The position numbers and the translations under genes were made by a program. 64,000 nucleotides of DNA from Paraburkholderia adhaesiva. GTDB lineage: Bacteria; Pseudomonadota; Gammaproteobacteria; Burkholderiales; Burkholderiaceae. How positions within the stretch are numbered: the first letter of the stretch is position 1; each line of letters begins with the position of its first letter. The notes beneath the pieces were generated by a model that saw only the letters and a list, made by a program, of their open reading frames with translations, was not told where the DNA came from and ran no database searches. The DNA is taken from positions 1,092,501 through 1,156,500 of the forward strand of contig NZ_JAJEJQ010000001.1 in assembly GCF_021390575.1 (NCBI RefSeq). The letters run 5' to 3'. Positions 44,428 to 52,950 of the stretch are shown one piece after another.

Positions 44428-44769
44428 CGCGTGCTGGTCGCGCGTCGGGCGATGCCGGCTGCGCTGACTGTCCCGACTGCCCCGACTGCACCAACTGCGC
44501 CCACTGCGCCCACTGCGCCCACTGCGCCCACTGCGTTGACCGCGGCGCCCCAGACGCGTCAGTTACGCCCGGACCGCGCCACGCGTGGTTCGCAGCGCCG
44601 TGGCTATCGCCATCCACGGCGACTGATGCCGAACGGCCACCGGAGTGCCACAAGGCGCTTACCGCCCGTCGCCCCGATTACGCTCCACCGCTCTAAAATA
44701 GCCCCTCGTTGCCTGACGAAAAGGGCGAGCGGGCGCGCCCGAATCCACGCGATCCACACCGAACCATCC
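44428..44769. other. intergenic region with a 9-bp tandem repeat
   Basis: Between the MFS gene and a NUDIX gene. Apart from the repeat at 44466-44537 nothing is recognised; an open frame continuous with the NUDIX gene runs through it but has no good start. Confidence 0.5.
44466..44537 (+). repeat. 9-bp tandem repeat, 8 units
   Basis: Units begin gactgtccc, gactgcccc, gactgcacc, aactgcgcc, then cactgcgcc three times and cactgcgtt. The last units are nearly perfect. In one frame it would code for repeated PTA. Confidence 0.85.
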
Positions 44770-45300
44770 ATGAGCGAATACCAGTTCTGCCCTCGTTGCG
44801 CGTCGCGGCTCACCGAGCGCGCCGACCCGGCCCACGAAGGCGGCCGCGTGCGGCTCGCCTGCCCGGACCTCGTCTGCGGCTACGTTCACTGGGACAATCC
44901 GCTGCCCGTAGTCGCCGCGATCGTCGAGTACGAAGGGCGTGTCCTGCTAGCGCGCAATGCGGCCTGGGCCGAGGGTGTGTTCGCGCTCATCACGGGTTTC
45001 CTCGAAAACGGCGAGACGCCGGAGGAGGGCATCGCGCGTGAGGTCATGGAGGAAACGTCGCTGCGTGTCGAAAGTACGGAACTCATCGGCGTCTACGAGT
45101 TCATCCGCAAGAACGAATTGATCATCGCGTATCACGTCCGCGCGACGGGAACGATCGCGCTTTCGCCGGAGCTGCTCGAGTACCGGCTTGTTGAACCCGC
45201 AATGTTGCGTCCATGGCGCGCGGGTACCGGCCAGGCGCTCGGCGAGTGGATGCGCCGGCGCGGCCTGCCGTTCGAATTCGTCGAGCGGCCGGGCCAGTGA
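44770..45300 (+). CDS. NUDIX hydrolase with N-terminal zinc ribbon
   Basis: 176 aa. Two cysteine pairs (FCPRCAS and CPDLVCGY) form a zinc ribbon as in NudC-like enzymes. The Nudix box begins [20 protein letters not shown] followed by TSL, with Ser for the usual Gly-adjacent position, a mild departure. It may act on NADH or capped RNA ends like NudC, but it is shorter than NudC and the substrate is not settled. Confidence 0.88.
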   Translation: MSEYQFCPRCASRLTERADPAHEGGRVRLACPDLVCGYVHWDNPLPVVAAIVEYEGRVLLARNAAWAEGVFALITGFLENGETPEEGIAREVMEETSLRVESTELIGVYEFIRKNELIIAYHVRATGTIALSPELLEYRLVEPAMLRPWRAGTGQALGEWMRRRGLPFEFVERPGQ

Positions 45301-45352
45301 CGTCAGCCGCGCACGCCATGATCTTCACTTCAAACCTAACGTCCCCTATCCG

Positions 45353-45838
45353 ATGAACCGACCCGTCGCCATTGCCCGCAGCGGTTACGTCCACTTTCTG
45401 CCCATCACCACCCGATGGATGGACAACGACGTCTACGGCCACGTGAACAACGTCGTCTACTACAGCTACTTCGATACCGTCGTGAACGAGTATCTGATCC
45501 GCATGGGTGCGCTCGACATCGAGCATGGCACGACGATCGGGCTCGTCGTCGAAACGCAGTGCAGCTACTTCGCGCCGCTCGTGTTTCCGGATCGCGTCGA
45601 AGCGGGATTGCGGGTCGCGCGGCTCGGTTCGTCGAGCGTGCGCTACGAAGTCGGGCTCTTTCGCGAGGGCGAGACGCAGCCTGCCGCGCAAGGCCACTTC
45701 GTGCATGTCTACGTCGACCGCGCGACGCGCCGCCCGGTCGCCGCGCTGCCAGCTGCGTTGCATGCAGCGCTCGCGCCGCTCGCAGTGACGACGGGCGGTG
45801 ACAACGCTCCGGCCACGTCAACCGCGCCGCGTGGCTGA
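45353..45838 (+). CDS. hotdog-fold acyl-CoA thioesterase (YbgC/FadM type)
   Basis: 161 aa. The signature [20 protein letters not shown] contains the catalytic Asp and the HVNN motif of the 4-hydroxybenzoyl-CoA thioesterase family. It hydrolyses acyl-CoA thioesters in the cytoplasm. It lies in line with the NUDIX gene and the ABC operon on the same strand. Confidence 0.9.
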   Translation: MNRPVAIARSGYVHFLPITTRWMDNDVYGHVNNVVYYSYFDTVVNEYLIRMGALDIEHGTTIGLVVETQCSYFAPLVFPDRVEAGLRVARLGSSSVRYEVGLFREGETQPAAQGHFVHVYVDRATRRPVAALPAALHAALAPLAVTTGGDNAPATSTAPRG

Positions 45839-45885
45839 GCGCGCCGCTTGCGCACCTCCGCGCCGCGCGTGAAAGGGGGATTCCC

Positions 45886-46824
45886 GTGCAGGCCTTAGCC
45901 ATCGACGCACTGAACGGCATCAGCTACGGCCTGCTGCTCTTCATGCTGTCCGCCGGGCTCACGCTGATCTTCAGCATGCTCGGCGTGCTCAACTTCGCAC
46001 ATGCGAGCTTCTATATGCTCGGGGCGTATCTCGGCGTGACGCTCGCCGCGACGCTCGGCTTCGGCTGGGCGCTCATGCTCGCGCCGAGCATCGCCGGGAT
46101 TGCGGGCGCGTGGTTCGAACGTACGCTCTTGCGACGCGTGAGGCCGGGCGGACCGCTCAACGCGCTCTTGCTCACGTTCGGCGCCGCGTATGTGATGGGG
46201 GAGCTCGTGAAGCTCGCTTGGGGCCTGCAGCCCCTTTCCGCACCGATTCCCGCCGTGCTCGACGGTCCGCTCTTCATGCTCGGCGACGCCGTGTTCTCGC
46301 GCTATCGCGCGTTCACGATGGCCGTTGCGCTCGCCATGCTCGGCGCGCTCTGGATCGCGCTGCGCGTCTCGAAGACGGGCCTCATCGTGCGCGCGGCGCT
46401 CGCACACCCACAGGCCGTCGAGGCACTCGGCCATGACGTGCCGCGCGTGCGAACGCTCGTGTTCGCGCTCGGCACCGCGCTCGCGGCGCTTGCGGGCGCA
46501 GTCGCGGCGCCGATGTTCGTCGTCGAGCCGGCGATGGCCGAGTCCGTGGGCTCGATCGTGTTCGTGGTCGTCGTGACCGGCGGACTCGGCTCGCTCGGTG
46601 GCGCGTTCGTCGCGTCGCTCGCGGTGGGTTGTCTGCAGACCATTGCCGTCGCGAGCGATGTGTCGCTCGGCGCGATTGGCGCGCGCTGGGGCGTCGCAAT
46701 CGCGCCGGGGTGGAGTGCACTTACGCTCGCGCAGGCCGCACCGCTCCTGCCGTATCTGCTGCTCGTGGCGATGCTGGCAGTGCGTCCGCGCGGCCTCTTC
46801 GGACAACGCGGCGACGATGCGTGA
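45886..46824 (+). CDS. branched-chain amino acid type ABC permease (LivH-like)
   Basis: 312 aa, GTG start with GGGGGA upstream. Features of the LivH family: DALNGISYGLLLFMLSAGLT, SMLGVLNFAHASFYMLGAYL and VVTGGLGSLGGAFVAS. First gene of a four-gene ABC operon, overlapping the next by 8 nt. No periplasmic binding protein is encoded nearby. Substrate could be branched-chain amino acids, urea or amides. Confidence 0.9.
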   Translation: MQALAIDALNGISYGLLLFMLSAGLTLIFSMLGVLNFAHASFYMLGAYLGVTLAATLGFGWALMLAPSIAGIAGAWFERTLLRRVRPGGPLNALLLTFGAAYVMGELVKLAWGLQPLSAPIPAVLDGPLFMLGDAVFSRYRAFTMAVALAMLGALWIALRVSKTGLIVRAALAHPQAVEALGHDVPRVRTLVFALGTALAALAGAVAAPMFVVEPAMAESVGSIVFVVVVTGGLGSLGGAFVASLAVGCLQTIAVASDVSLGAIGARWGVAIAPGWSALTLAQAAPLLPYLLLVAMLAVRPRGLFGQRGDDA

Positions 46825-48091
46825 ACCGGTCGTCACTGTGATATCCCGTCGCCCGGCCATGCGCTGGCGTGCGTGCGCGCCATGGTTCGCGCTCGTGGCG
46901 TTGCTCGTTGTGCCGCCGCTGGTGTCGGCGCTCGCGTCGCCTCAGGCGGTGCCGCAAGGCTGGTTGCTCGCGTCGCTCGCGCAGGCCGCGACGATGATCG
47001 TTTTCGCGCTCTCGTACAACCTGTTGCTCGGCGAGACCGGGCTGCTTTCGTTCGGCCACGCCGCACCCGCTGGGCTCGGCGCTCTGGTTGCCGCGCATCT
47101 GTTCAACCGGTACGCGATTTCGCTGCCGTTGTTGCCGCTGGTGGGTGGACTTGGCGGCGCGGCTTTCGGCCTGTTGACCGCGCTCGTCGCCGCACGTCGC
47201 TCAGGCACCGCGTTCGCGATGATTACGCTCGGTCTCGGTGAACTCGTGGCGGCGGCCGCATGGGCCTTGCCCGGCTGGTTTGGCGGCGAGGCGGGTGTCG
47301 GCATCGACCGCGCAAGTGGGCCCGCGTGGGCGGGTTGGACGTTCGGCTCCGATCGTCAGGCGTACTGTGTGATCGCCGCCTGGTGCATCGTGGCGAGCGC
47401 GGCGATGTTCGCGCTCTCACGCACACCGTTCGCGCGGCTGGCCAACGCCGTGCGTGACAATCCTGTGCGCGCCGCGGCGCTGGGTGTCGCGCCTGCGCGG
47501 GTCCGGGCCGCGATGATCGTGTGGAGTGCGGGCTTCGCGGGTGTTGCGGGCACGCTCGCGCTCATCAACATCGAACTGGCCGCCGCCGAAAGCGTCGGCA
47601 TGATGCGCTCGGCCGCCGTGCTGATCGCGACCGTCACGGGCGGTGCGGCGTCGTTCTTCGGGCCGGCGCTTGGCGCGCTCGTATGGGTTGCGTTCAGTGT
47701 CGGCGTTGCGAGCGTTTCGCGCGCCTGGATGCTTTACGTGGGGCTCTTTTTCATCGCGGTCGTACTCGCCGCACCGGATGGTCTTGCCGGGTTCGCCGCC
47801 CGTCAGCGTGCATGGGTCGCGCGGCATGGCCGGCGGCGCGGCGTGCGCGTGTGGGCGTCGGGCGCGTTCGCTGCCGCGTGCAGTGCGCTGGCGTTCGTGC
47901 TCGCAGCGCAATGGGCTTACGCTGTGCGTTTGCGCGATGCCGATCCCTCCGCGTGGCTCGCAACGCTGACTTCACGTGACGCGTGGTGGCTTGCGGCATC
48001 GATCGTCGCGCTGGTGGCGCTCGCCGTTCGCTTCGCGTATCGCGCGCGTCGGCTCGCACGCGTTCTCGATGCGCAGGGGGACGAACTATGA
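46817..48091 (+). CDS. branched-chain amino acid type ABC permease (LivM-like)
   Basis: 424 aa from ATG 46817. LivM-type core: LSYNLLLGETGLLSFGHAAP, TPFARLANAVRDNPVRAAAL and GGAASFFGPALGALVW. The C-terminal 90 residues hold additional hydrophobic helices beyond the usual length. Overlaps the upstream permease and the downstream ATPase. Confidence 0.9.
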   Translation: MREPVVTVISRRPAMRWRACAPWFALVALLVVPPLVSALASPQAVPQGWLLASLAQAATMIVFALSYNLLLGETGLLSFGHAAPAGLGALVAAHLFNRYAISLPLLPLVGGLGGAAFGLLTALVAARRSGTAFAMITLGLGELVAAAAWALPGWFGGEAGVGIDRASGPAWAGWTFGSDRQAYCVIAAWCIVASAAMFALSRTPFARLANAVRDNPVRAAALGVAPARVRAAMIVWSAGFAGVAGTLALINIELAAAESVGMMRSAAVLIATVTGGAASFFGPALGALVWVAFSVGVASVSRAWMLYVGLFFIAVVLAAPDGLAGFAARQRAWVARHGRRRGVRVWASGAFAAACSALAFVLAAQWAYAVRLRDADPSAWLATLTSRDAWWLAASIVALVALAVRFAYRARRLARVLDAQGDEL

Positions 48092-48840
48092 GCATCGCGC
48101 TTGAACTTCGCGGCATCGAAAAGCGCTTTGGCGCTACGCCGGTTCTGCGGGGCGTCGATCTCGCCGTGCGCGCCGGTGAGCGCCACGCGCTGATTGGTCC
48201 AAACGGCGCGGGCAAGTCGACGCTGTTCAGCCTGATCGCGGGAGAGCAGCGGGCGAGTGCGGGCAGCATCGAGTTGATGGGCACCGACACGACACGCTTT
48301 TCGTGCGCCGCGCTGGCACGGCGCGGGCTCGCGCGCAGCTTCCAGACGACGAGCGTGTTCGCGCGACTTTCCGTGCTCGATAACTTGCGCTGTGCGGTGT
48401 TGGCCTCGCGTCGCGGTTGGGGCGGTTGCGTCGATCGGTGGTTTGGCTCGCGGCACGTCGATACGTGTGCAAGGCAAGTGCTCGAAGCGATTGGTCTCTC
48501 GCCGTTCGCGCAGCACGAGGCGGGCATGCTCAGTTATGCAGAGCAACGTGCGCTCGACCTGGGTCTCGCGCTGGCTGGCGGCGCACACACACTGCTGCTC
48601 GACGAACCGACCGCCGGCATGAATCGCGCGGAAAGCGCGCGGGCGATCGAACTGATCCGTTCGGTAAGTGCGGGCAAAACGCTCCTCATCATCGAGCACG
48701 ACATGGACGCGGTATTCAGCCTCGCCGACCGCGTCTCGGTACTCGTTCAGGGCCGCGTAATCGCGACCGGCACGCCCGACGCGATTCGCGCCGACGCCGC
48801 CGTGCGCGAGGCCTATCTTGGCAGCGGGGTCGGTCAATGA
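48088..48840 (+). CDS. ABC transporter ATP-binding protein (LivG-like)
   Basis: 250 aa. Walker A GPNGAGKST, signature-type LSYAEQRALDLG and Walker B HTLLLDEPTAGM with the LivG-specific TAGMNRAES. It overlaps both neighbours by 4 nt (ATGA), so it is translationally coupled. A fully equipped ATPase, in contrast to its partner. Confidence 0.92.
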   Translation: MSIALELRGIEKRFGATPVLRGVDLAVRAGERHALIGPNGAGKSTLFSLIAGEQRASAGSIELMGTDTTRFSCAALARRGLARSFQTTSVFARLSVLDNLRCAVLASRRGWGGCVDRWFGSRHVDTCARQVLEAIGLSPFAQHEAGMLSYAEQRALDLGLALAGGAHTLLLDEPTAGMNRAESARAIELIRSVSAGKTLLIIEHDMDAVFSLADRVSVLVQGRVIATGTPDAIRADAAVREAYLGSGVGQ

Positions 48841-49544
48841 GCGCGTTGCTCGAAGTCACGGGGCTGAGGGCGTGGTACGGCGCGAGTCAGGTGCTGCACG
48901 GGGTGGATTTGCGTGTCGGCGCGGGCGAGATCGTCGCGCTCGCGGGGCGCAACGGCTCGGGGCGCTCGACGCTTGCGAAGGCACTGATGTCGATGGTGAG
49001 ATCCGAGGGCGCACGCTCGTTCGCGGGGCGTCCACTCGACGGTCTGCGAACGTTCGAGATTGCGCGGCTCGGTCTGGGATATATCGCGGAGCAACGCGAC
49101 GTGTTCCCGACGCTGAGCGTTGAGGAGAACCTGCAGTTAGGCGTGGCGCCGCGCGCGGGCGGATCGAGGTTCGGCATGGACGACGCGTGGGCGCTCTTTC
49201 CCGTCCTGCGCGAGCGGCGTGCTGCGCGCGCCGGTGTGCTCTCGGGCGGCGAGCAGCAGATGCTCGCGCTCGCGCGCGCCCTGGTTGGAAATCCCGAACT
49301 CCTGATCGTCGACGAACCGACTGAAGGGCTCGCCGCGCAGATGGTGGCGCGCGTCGGCGATTGCCTGCGCATGCTGCGCGAGCGTGGCGTTGCCGTGCTG
49401 CTGATCGAGCAGCGGCTCGCGCTCGCACCCGAACTGGCCGATCGTGTTGCTGTGATGGGGCACGGGCGCATCGTGTTCGACGGTACACCGCACGAACTCG
49501 CCGCGCGCGACGATGTCGTGCGCGAGTGGCTCGGCATCGGCTGA
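48837..49544 (+). CDS. ABC transporter ATP-binding protein (LivF-like) with altered Walker A
   Basis: 235 aa. Signature LSGGEQQMLALARAL, Walker B LLIVDEPTEGL and LIEQRLALA match LivF/UrtE proteins. Walker A reads GRNGSGRST: the invariant Lys is replaced by Arg (codon cgc). In most ABC ATPases this change strongly reduces ATP hydrolysis. Either this site is degenerate and its partner drives transport, or the operon is decaying. Confidence 0.9.
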   Translation: MSALLEVTGLRAWYGASQVLHGVDLRVGAGEIVALAGRNGSGRSTLAKALMSMVRSEGARSFAGRPLDGLRTFEIARLGLGYIAEQRDVFPTLSVEENLQLGVAPRAGGSRFGMDDAWALFPVLRERRAARAGVLSGGEQQMLALARALVGNPELLIVDEPTEGLAAQMVARVGDCLRMLRERGVAVLLIEQRLALAPELADRVAVMGHGRIVFDGTPHELAARDDVVREWLGIG

Positions 49545-49570
49545 GGCCGCAGCGGTGGCAGGAAGCGGTT

Positions 49571-50458
49571 TTATGGCAGCGCGACGCGCGCCAGAGCCGC
49601 CATCGGCCCGAGTTGCGCGAGGGCTTGCCGTTGCGCCGCGTCGCGCACGAAGAGCGATCCGGCGAATCCGAGCGCATTGACCGAAATCCCTTCTACGCGT
49701 TCGGTAGTGCGCGGGATCGCGAGCATCCAGCGCCGCGTGACGAGCAGGTTATACGGCGCGGCTTGACTCGCGACGCCTTGCTCGTCGCGCGTACCGATTC
49801 CCGCAGCGTCGATTAGCGCGCGATAGCAGTCGGTCGCGCTCCGTGCCGCGCCTTCGGCCAGCAGGTCGAGCCAGGCGAACGCATGCCGGAAAGGCAGCCC
49901 CGGCACGGTCCCGATGCCGTGAACGAAATTCACCGCATCGAACAGTCCTTCGATCGGGACGTGCGGCGTGCTTTCGTCGAGCGTGTCATCGAGTGGTAAA
50001 GGCACCACCTGCAGATGTTTGTGCGCCTGGCTCGCGCCTGCCTCGGGTCCGCCGTTGTAGAAGCCGAGCCCGTCGAATGCGCGCAGCGCGATGCACAGCG
50101 CCTCGAAATCCGCGAGATCGATCAGCGCTTCCTGCGGCTCGAAGCGACGCGTCACGATCAGCAGATGACGGTCGATCACGTTGTACTTGTTCAGGAGCGC
50201 AACGTGCGTGCCGGAGAGATCGGCGACGAAAAGATCGGGGTCATACGGCAGGAACGGATCGGCCGCACGCGACGTGTGCGCGCCCGCGTCCTTGCGTGCG
50301 AGACTCGATACTTCGCGCACCACGAAGCGCACGCCACCGTCGTCGATCAGCGTTCGCGTCGTGTCGATCGGGAGCAGTGCGCCGCATTGCAGCGCATGCC
50401 CGCTTTGCTGCTCGATGGCCGCGAGAAGCCTGGCGGGTTCGGGGGCAACGATCGGCAT
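49571..50458 (-). CDS. Ap4A phosphorylase / ATP adenylyltransferase-like protein
   Basis: 295 aa. HIT-related motif AGASQAHKHLQVVPLPLDD with the histidine triad-like core, preceded by LLNKYNVIDRHLLIVTRRFE and followed by the C-terminal domain (APYNLLVTRRWMLAIPRTTE). It resembles fungal and cyanobacterial APA1/2-type enzymes that split Ap4A to ADP and ATP with phosphate. It lies 6 nt after an adenosine-specific kinase-like gene on the same strand. Confidence 0.85.
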   Translation of the reverse strand: MPIVAPEPARLLAAIEQQSGHALQCGALLPIDTTRTLIDDGGVRFVVREVSSLARKDAGAHTSRAADPFLPYDPDLFVADLSGTHVALLNKYNVIDRHLLIVTRRFEPQEALIDLADFEALCIALRAFDGLGFYNGGPEAGASQAHKHLQVVPLPLDDTLDESTPHVPIEGLFDAVNFVHGIGTVPGLPFRHAFAWLDLLAEGAARSATDCYRALIDAAGIGTRDEQGVASQAAPYNLLVTRRWMLAIPRTTERVEGISVNALGFAGSLFVRDAAQRQALAQLGPMAALARVALP

Positions 50459-50464
50459 GGCCGT

Positions 50465-50950
50465 TCAGGCCTTGTAGCCGATCGCACGCAGCAGGTCGCG
50501 ACGCCACTTGACGTCCTCTTCGGCCTCCGTGCCGAGCGGCGGAAAGCCGTCCACCACGCCGACGATCCCGCGACCCTGATCCGTTTCCGCGATCAGCACC
50601 TGGGTCGGATTGGCCGTCGCGCAGAACACGCGGCACACCTCGGGCACGGCCTTGATCGCGTTCAGCACGTTCACGGGGAAAAAACCGTCCCCGAGAAACA
50701 CGATGAAGCTGTGCCCCGCACCGATACGCAGCGCGTTGTCCGTCGCGAGTTCGACGAGTGTGTCGTCGGTGCCGGAGCGGCGCACGAGCCGCTTGCCCGA
50801 CGCCTCGCAGAACGCGAGGCCGAATTTGATGCCCGGCACGGTGCCGTAAATGGCTTCGTGCAGATCCTCGACCGTTTTGATGAAGTGCGACTGGCCGAGA
50901 ATGAAGTTGGCGGCCTCGGGCTTGACGATCTCTACCGTGGACAGTTGCAT
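50465..50950 (-). CDS. adenosine-specific kinase-like protein
   Basis: 161 aa from ATG 50950 (GAGGTCC upstream). The sequence (TVEIVKPEAANFILGQSHFI, then GIKFGLAFCEASGKRLVRRS, then GRGIVGVVDGFPPLG) fits the Adenosine_kin family, first described from a Pyrobaculum structure. Function in bacteria is poorly known. Co-directional and nearly contiguous with the Ap4A phosphorylase-like gene, which suggests a shared role in adenylate metabolism. Confidence 0.85.
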   Translation of the reverse strand: MQLSTVEIVKPEAANFILGQSHFIKTVEDLHEAIYGTVPGIKFGLAFCEASGKRLVRRSGTDDTLVELATDNALRIGAGHSFIVFLGDGFFPVNVLNAIKAVPEVCRVFCATANPTQVLIAETDQGRGIVGVVDGFPPLGTEAEEDVKWRRDLLRAIGYKA

Positions 50951-51250
50951 GGAGGACCTCTTCGCGCAGATGGTGGCCCGGCGGTGGCTGCGGTTCTGCA
51001 GCGGGCGCTGCAGTACGCGCGCTTTCCGCTGTGGTTTTCCGCGCCGCCTCACCGGGCTGGGGGGCGACGCAGTGTGGCCTATTATTCGCGCGAACCGGCT
51101 CTCGCTCAAGCTTCGCGCGTCGCTCGCAGCGTATCGGCGCAAGCACCGGTTGTCAGCACGACGGTCGAGCCGCACACCGCGTGCCGCGCAAAAACAAAAC
51201 GGCCGGCGCCCAGGGGCGTCGGCCGTCGTGTGCGCAAGCAGCGCGGGAGA

Positions 51251-52507
51251 TCAGGCGCGTTTCTTCGCGAACTTGCCCTCGATGTCGGGCAGGAACACGG
51301 TCAACAAACCGATGAGCGGCAGGAACGAGCAGACCTTGTAGACGAAGGCGATGCTCGTGGCATCCGCGATCTGGCCGAGCACGGCCGCGCCGATGCCGCC
51401 GAGCCCGAACGCGAAGCCGAAGAAGAGGCCCGCGATCATGCCGACCTTGCCCGGAATGAGTTCCTGGGCGTAGACGAGAATCGCCGAGAAGGCCGACGCC
51501 AGCACGACGCCGATGATCACCGTCAGCACGCTGGTCCAGAACAGGTTGGCGTAGGGCAGGAGCAACGTGAACGGCGCGACGCCGAGAATCGAACCCCAGA
51601 TCACATACTTGCGACCAATGCGGTCGCCCACGGGGCCGCCGATGATCGTGCCCGCCGCGACAGCCGCGAGGAAGATGAACAGGTGGAACTGCGCGGCCTG
51701 AACGGGCAGGTGGAAGCGATCCATCAGGTAAAACGTGAAGTAGCTGTTGATGCTCGCGAGATAGAAGTACTTCGAGAACACGAGCAGCACGAGAATGACA
51801 ATCGCGGTCTGGACGCGGGCGCGTGAGAGGGCGACGTGCGGAACCTCGGCGCGCTTTTTCTTCATGTTCGGATGCGCCTTGTACCAGCGGCCGATCTGCG
51901 AGAGCACGACGATCCCGACGAGCGCGGCAGCCGAGAACCACGCGATGCTGTGCTGGCCGTGCGGGATGATGATCGCGGCGGCGAGCAGCGGCCCGAGCGA
52001 CGTGCCTGCGTTGCCGCCCACCTGGAAGAGCGATTGCGCGAGTCCGTGACGGCCGCCCGACGCCATGCGCGCGACGCGCGACGACTCCGGATGGAACACC
52101 GAGGAGCCGCACCCGACGAGCGCAGCGGCGCAGAGCAGCACGCCGAAGCTCGGCGCCACCGACATCAGCAGCAGGCCGCACAGCGTGAAGCCCATGCCGA
52201 CGGGCAGCGAATACGGCATCGGACGCTTGTCCGTGTACATGCCGATCAGCGGTTGCAGCAGCGACGCCGTGATCTGGTAAGTCAGCGTGATGAGACCGAT
52301 CTGCGTGAAGGACAGCGCGAAGTTGTCCTTGAGCATCGGGTAGATCGCGAGGATCAACGACTGGATCATGTCGTTGAGCATGTGGGAGAAGCTGATCGCG
52401 CCGAGGACCGGATAGACCGTGCGCGGCGGAACGCTGGGCGTTCCGGCCGTGGCAGTCGCCGACGGCGCGGCGCCCGCGACGGCGCCGTTCTTGATGCTCG
52501 TTTGCAT
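51251..52507 (-). CDS. fsr: MFS transporter, fosmidomycin resistance type
   Basis: 418 aa, 12 predicted helices. Family hallmarks: GAISFSHMLNDMIQSLILAI near the start, GLITLTYQITASLLQPLIGM, and FHPESSRVAR. The proton-driven pump exports fosmidomycin and other compounds. The N-terminal 30 residues are a variable Ala/Thr-rich extension. Confidence 0.92.
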   Translation of the reverse strand: MQTSIKNGAVAGAAPSATATAGTPSVPPRTVYPVLGAISFSHMLNDMIQSLILAIYPMLKDNFALSFTQIGLITLTYQITASLLQPLIGMYTDKRPMPYSLPVGMGFTLCGLLLMSVAPSFGVLLCAAALVGCGSSVFHPESSRVARMASGGRHGLAQSLFQVGGNAGTSLGPLLAAAIIIPHGQHSIAWFSAAALVGIVVLSQIGRWYKAHPNMKKKRAEVPHVALSRARVQTAIVILVLLVFSKYFYLASINSYFTFYLMDRFHLPVQAAQFHLFIFLAAVAAGTIIGGPVGDRIGRKYVIWGSILGVAPFTLLLPYANLFWTSVLTVIIGVVLASAFSAILVYAQELIPGKVGMIAGLFFGFAFGLGGIGAAVLGQIADATSIAFVYKVCSFLPLIGLLTVFLPDIEGKFAKKRA

Positions 52508-52950
52508 GTTTTAGATCGCAGGAGAGTGCGTGCGGGCACCACGCCGGGAGGGCGCTGGCGACGGCACGACATGGACATGTATAAGAGTTATGAGCGGAGT
52601 GTAATGTGTCTCGACCGAATAGTCCGGACATTATTTGTCGAGAATCGGCCATGAATCGGACATGAATCGGCCACGAATTGGGCATGAGCCGGATTTGAAC
52701 CGGACATCAAGGGCCGGGCGCGGGCTGCGGCGTGCACGCAACACTTCAAGGCGGTTTATTGGATCCGTCATTTTGGCCGGGTATAACCCGCCGGAGCCCC
52801 CGCCCACGAGGCGCGGCGCTACGGGGCCGGATTGCGGAGGAGTCGCGTGCGAGGAAGCATTCACCGCGCGCGGAACCACTGCAGGCCGGGTTGAGGCGGA
52901 CTGGACTGAATCGTCCGGGCCCTCTGCAACAAGAAGGAGACTGTCAATAC
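52508..52950. other. intergenic region between fsr and the chemoreceptor gene
   Basis: 440 bp, no gene. It holds an array of six 11-bp tandem repeats (52644-52709), and nearby a related tccggacatt at about 52622. A good ribosome-binding site for the chemoreceptor is at its right end. Confidence 0.55.
52644..52709 (+). repeat. 11-bp tandem repeat, 6 units
   Basis: atcggccatga, atcggacatga, atcggccacga, attgggcatga, gccggatttga, accggacatca. The 11-bp step puts the units on one face of the helix. Situated upstream of two divergent genes, it may be a multi-site operator. Confidence 0.75.
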
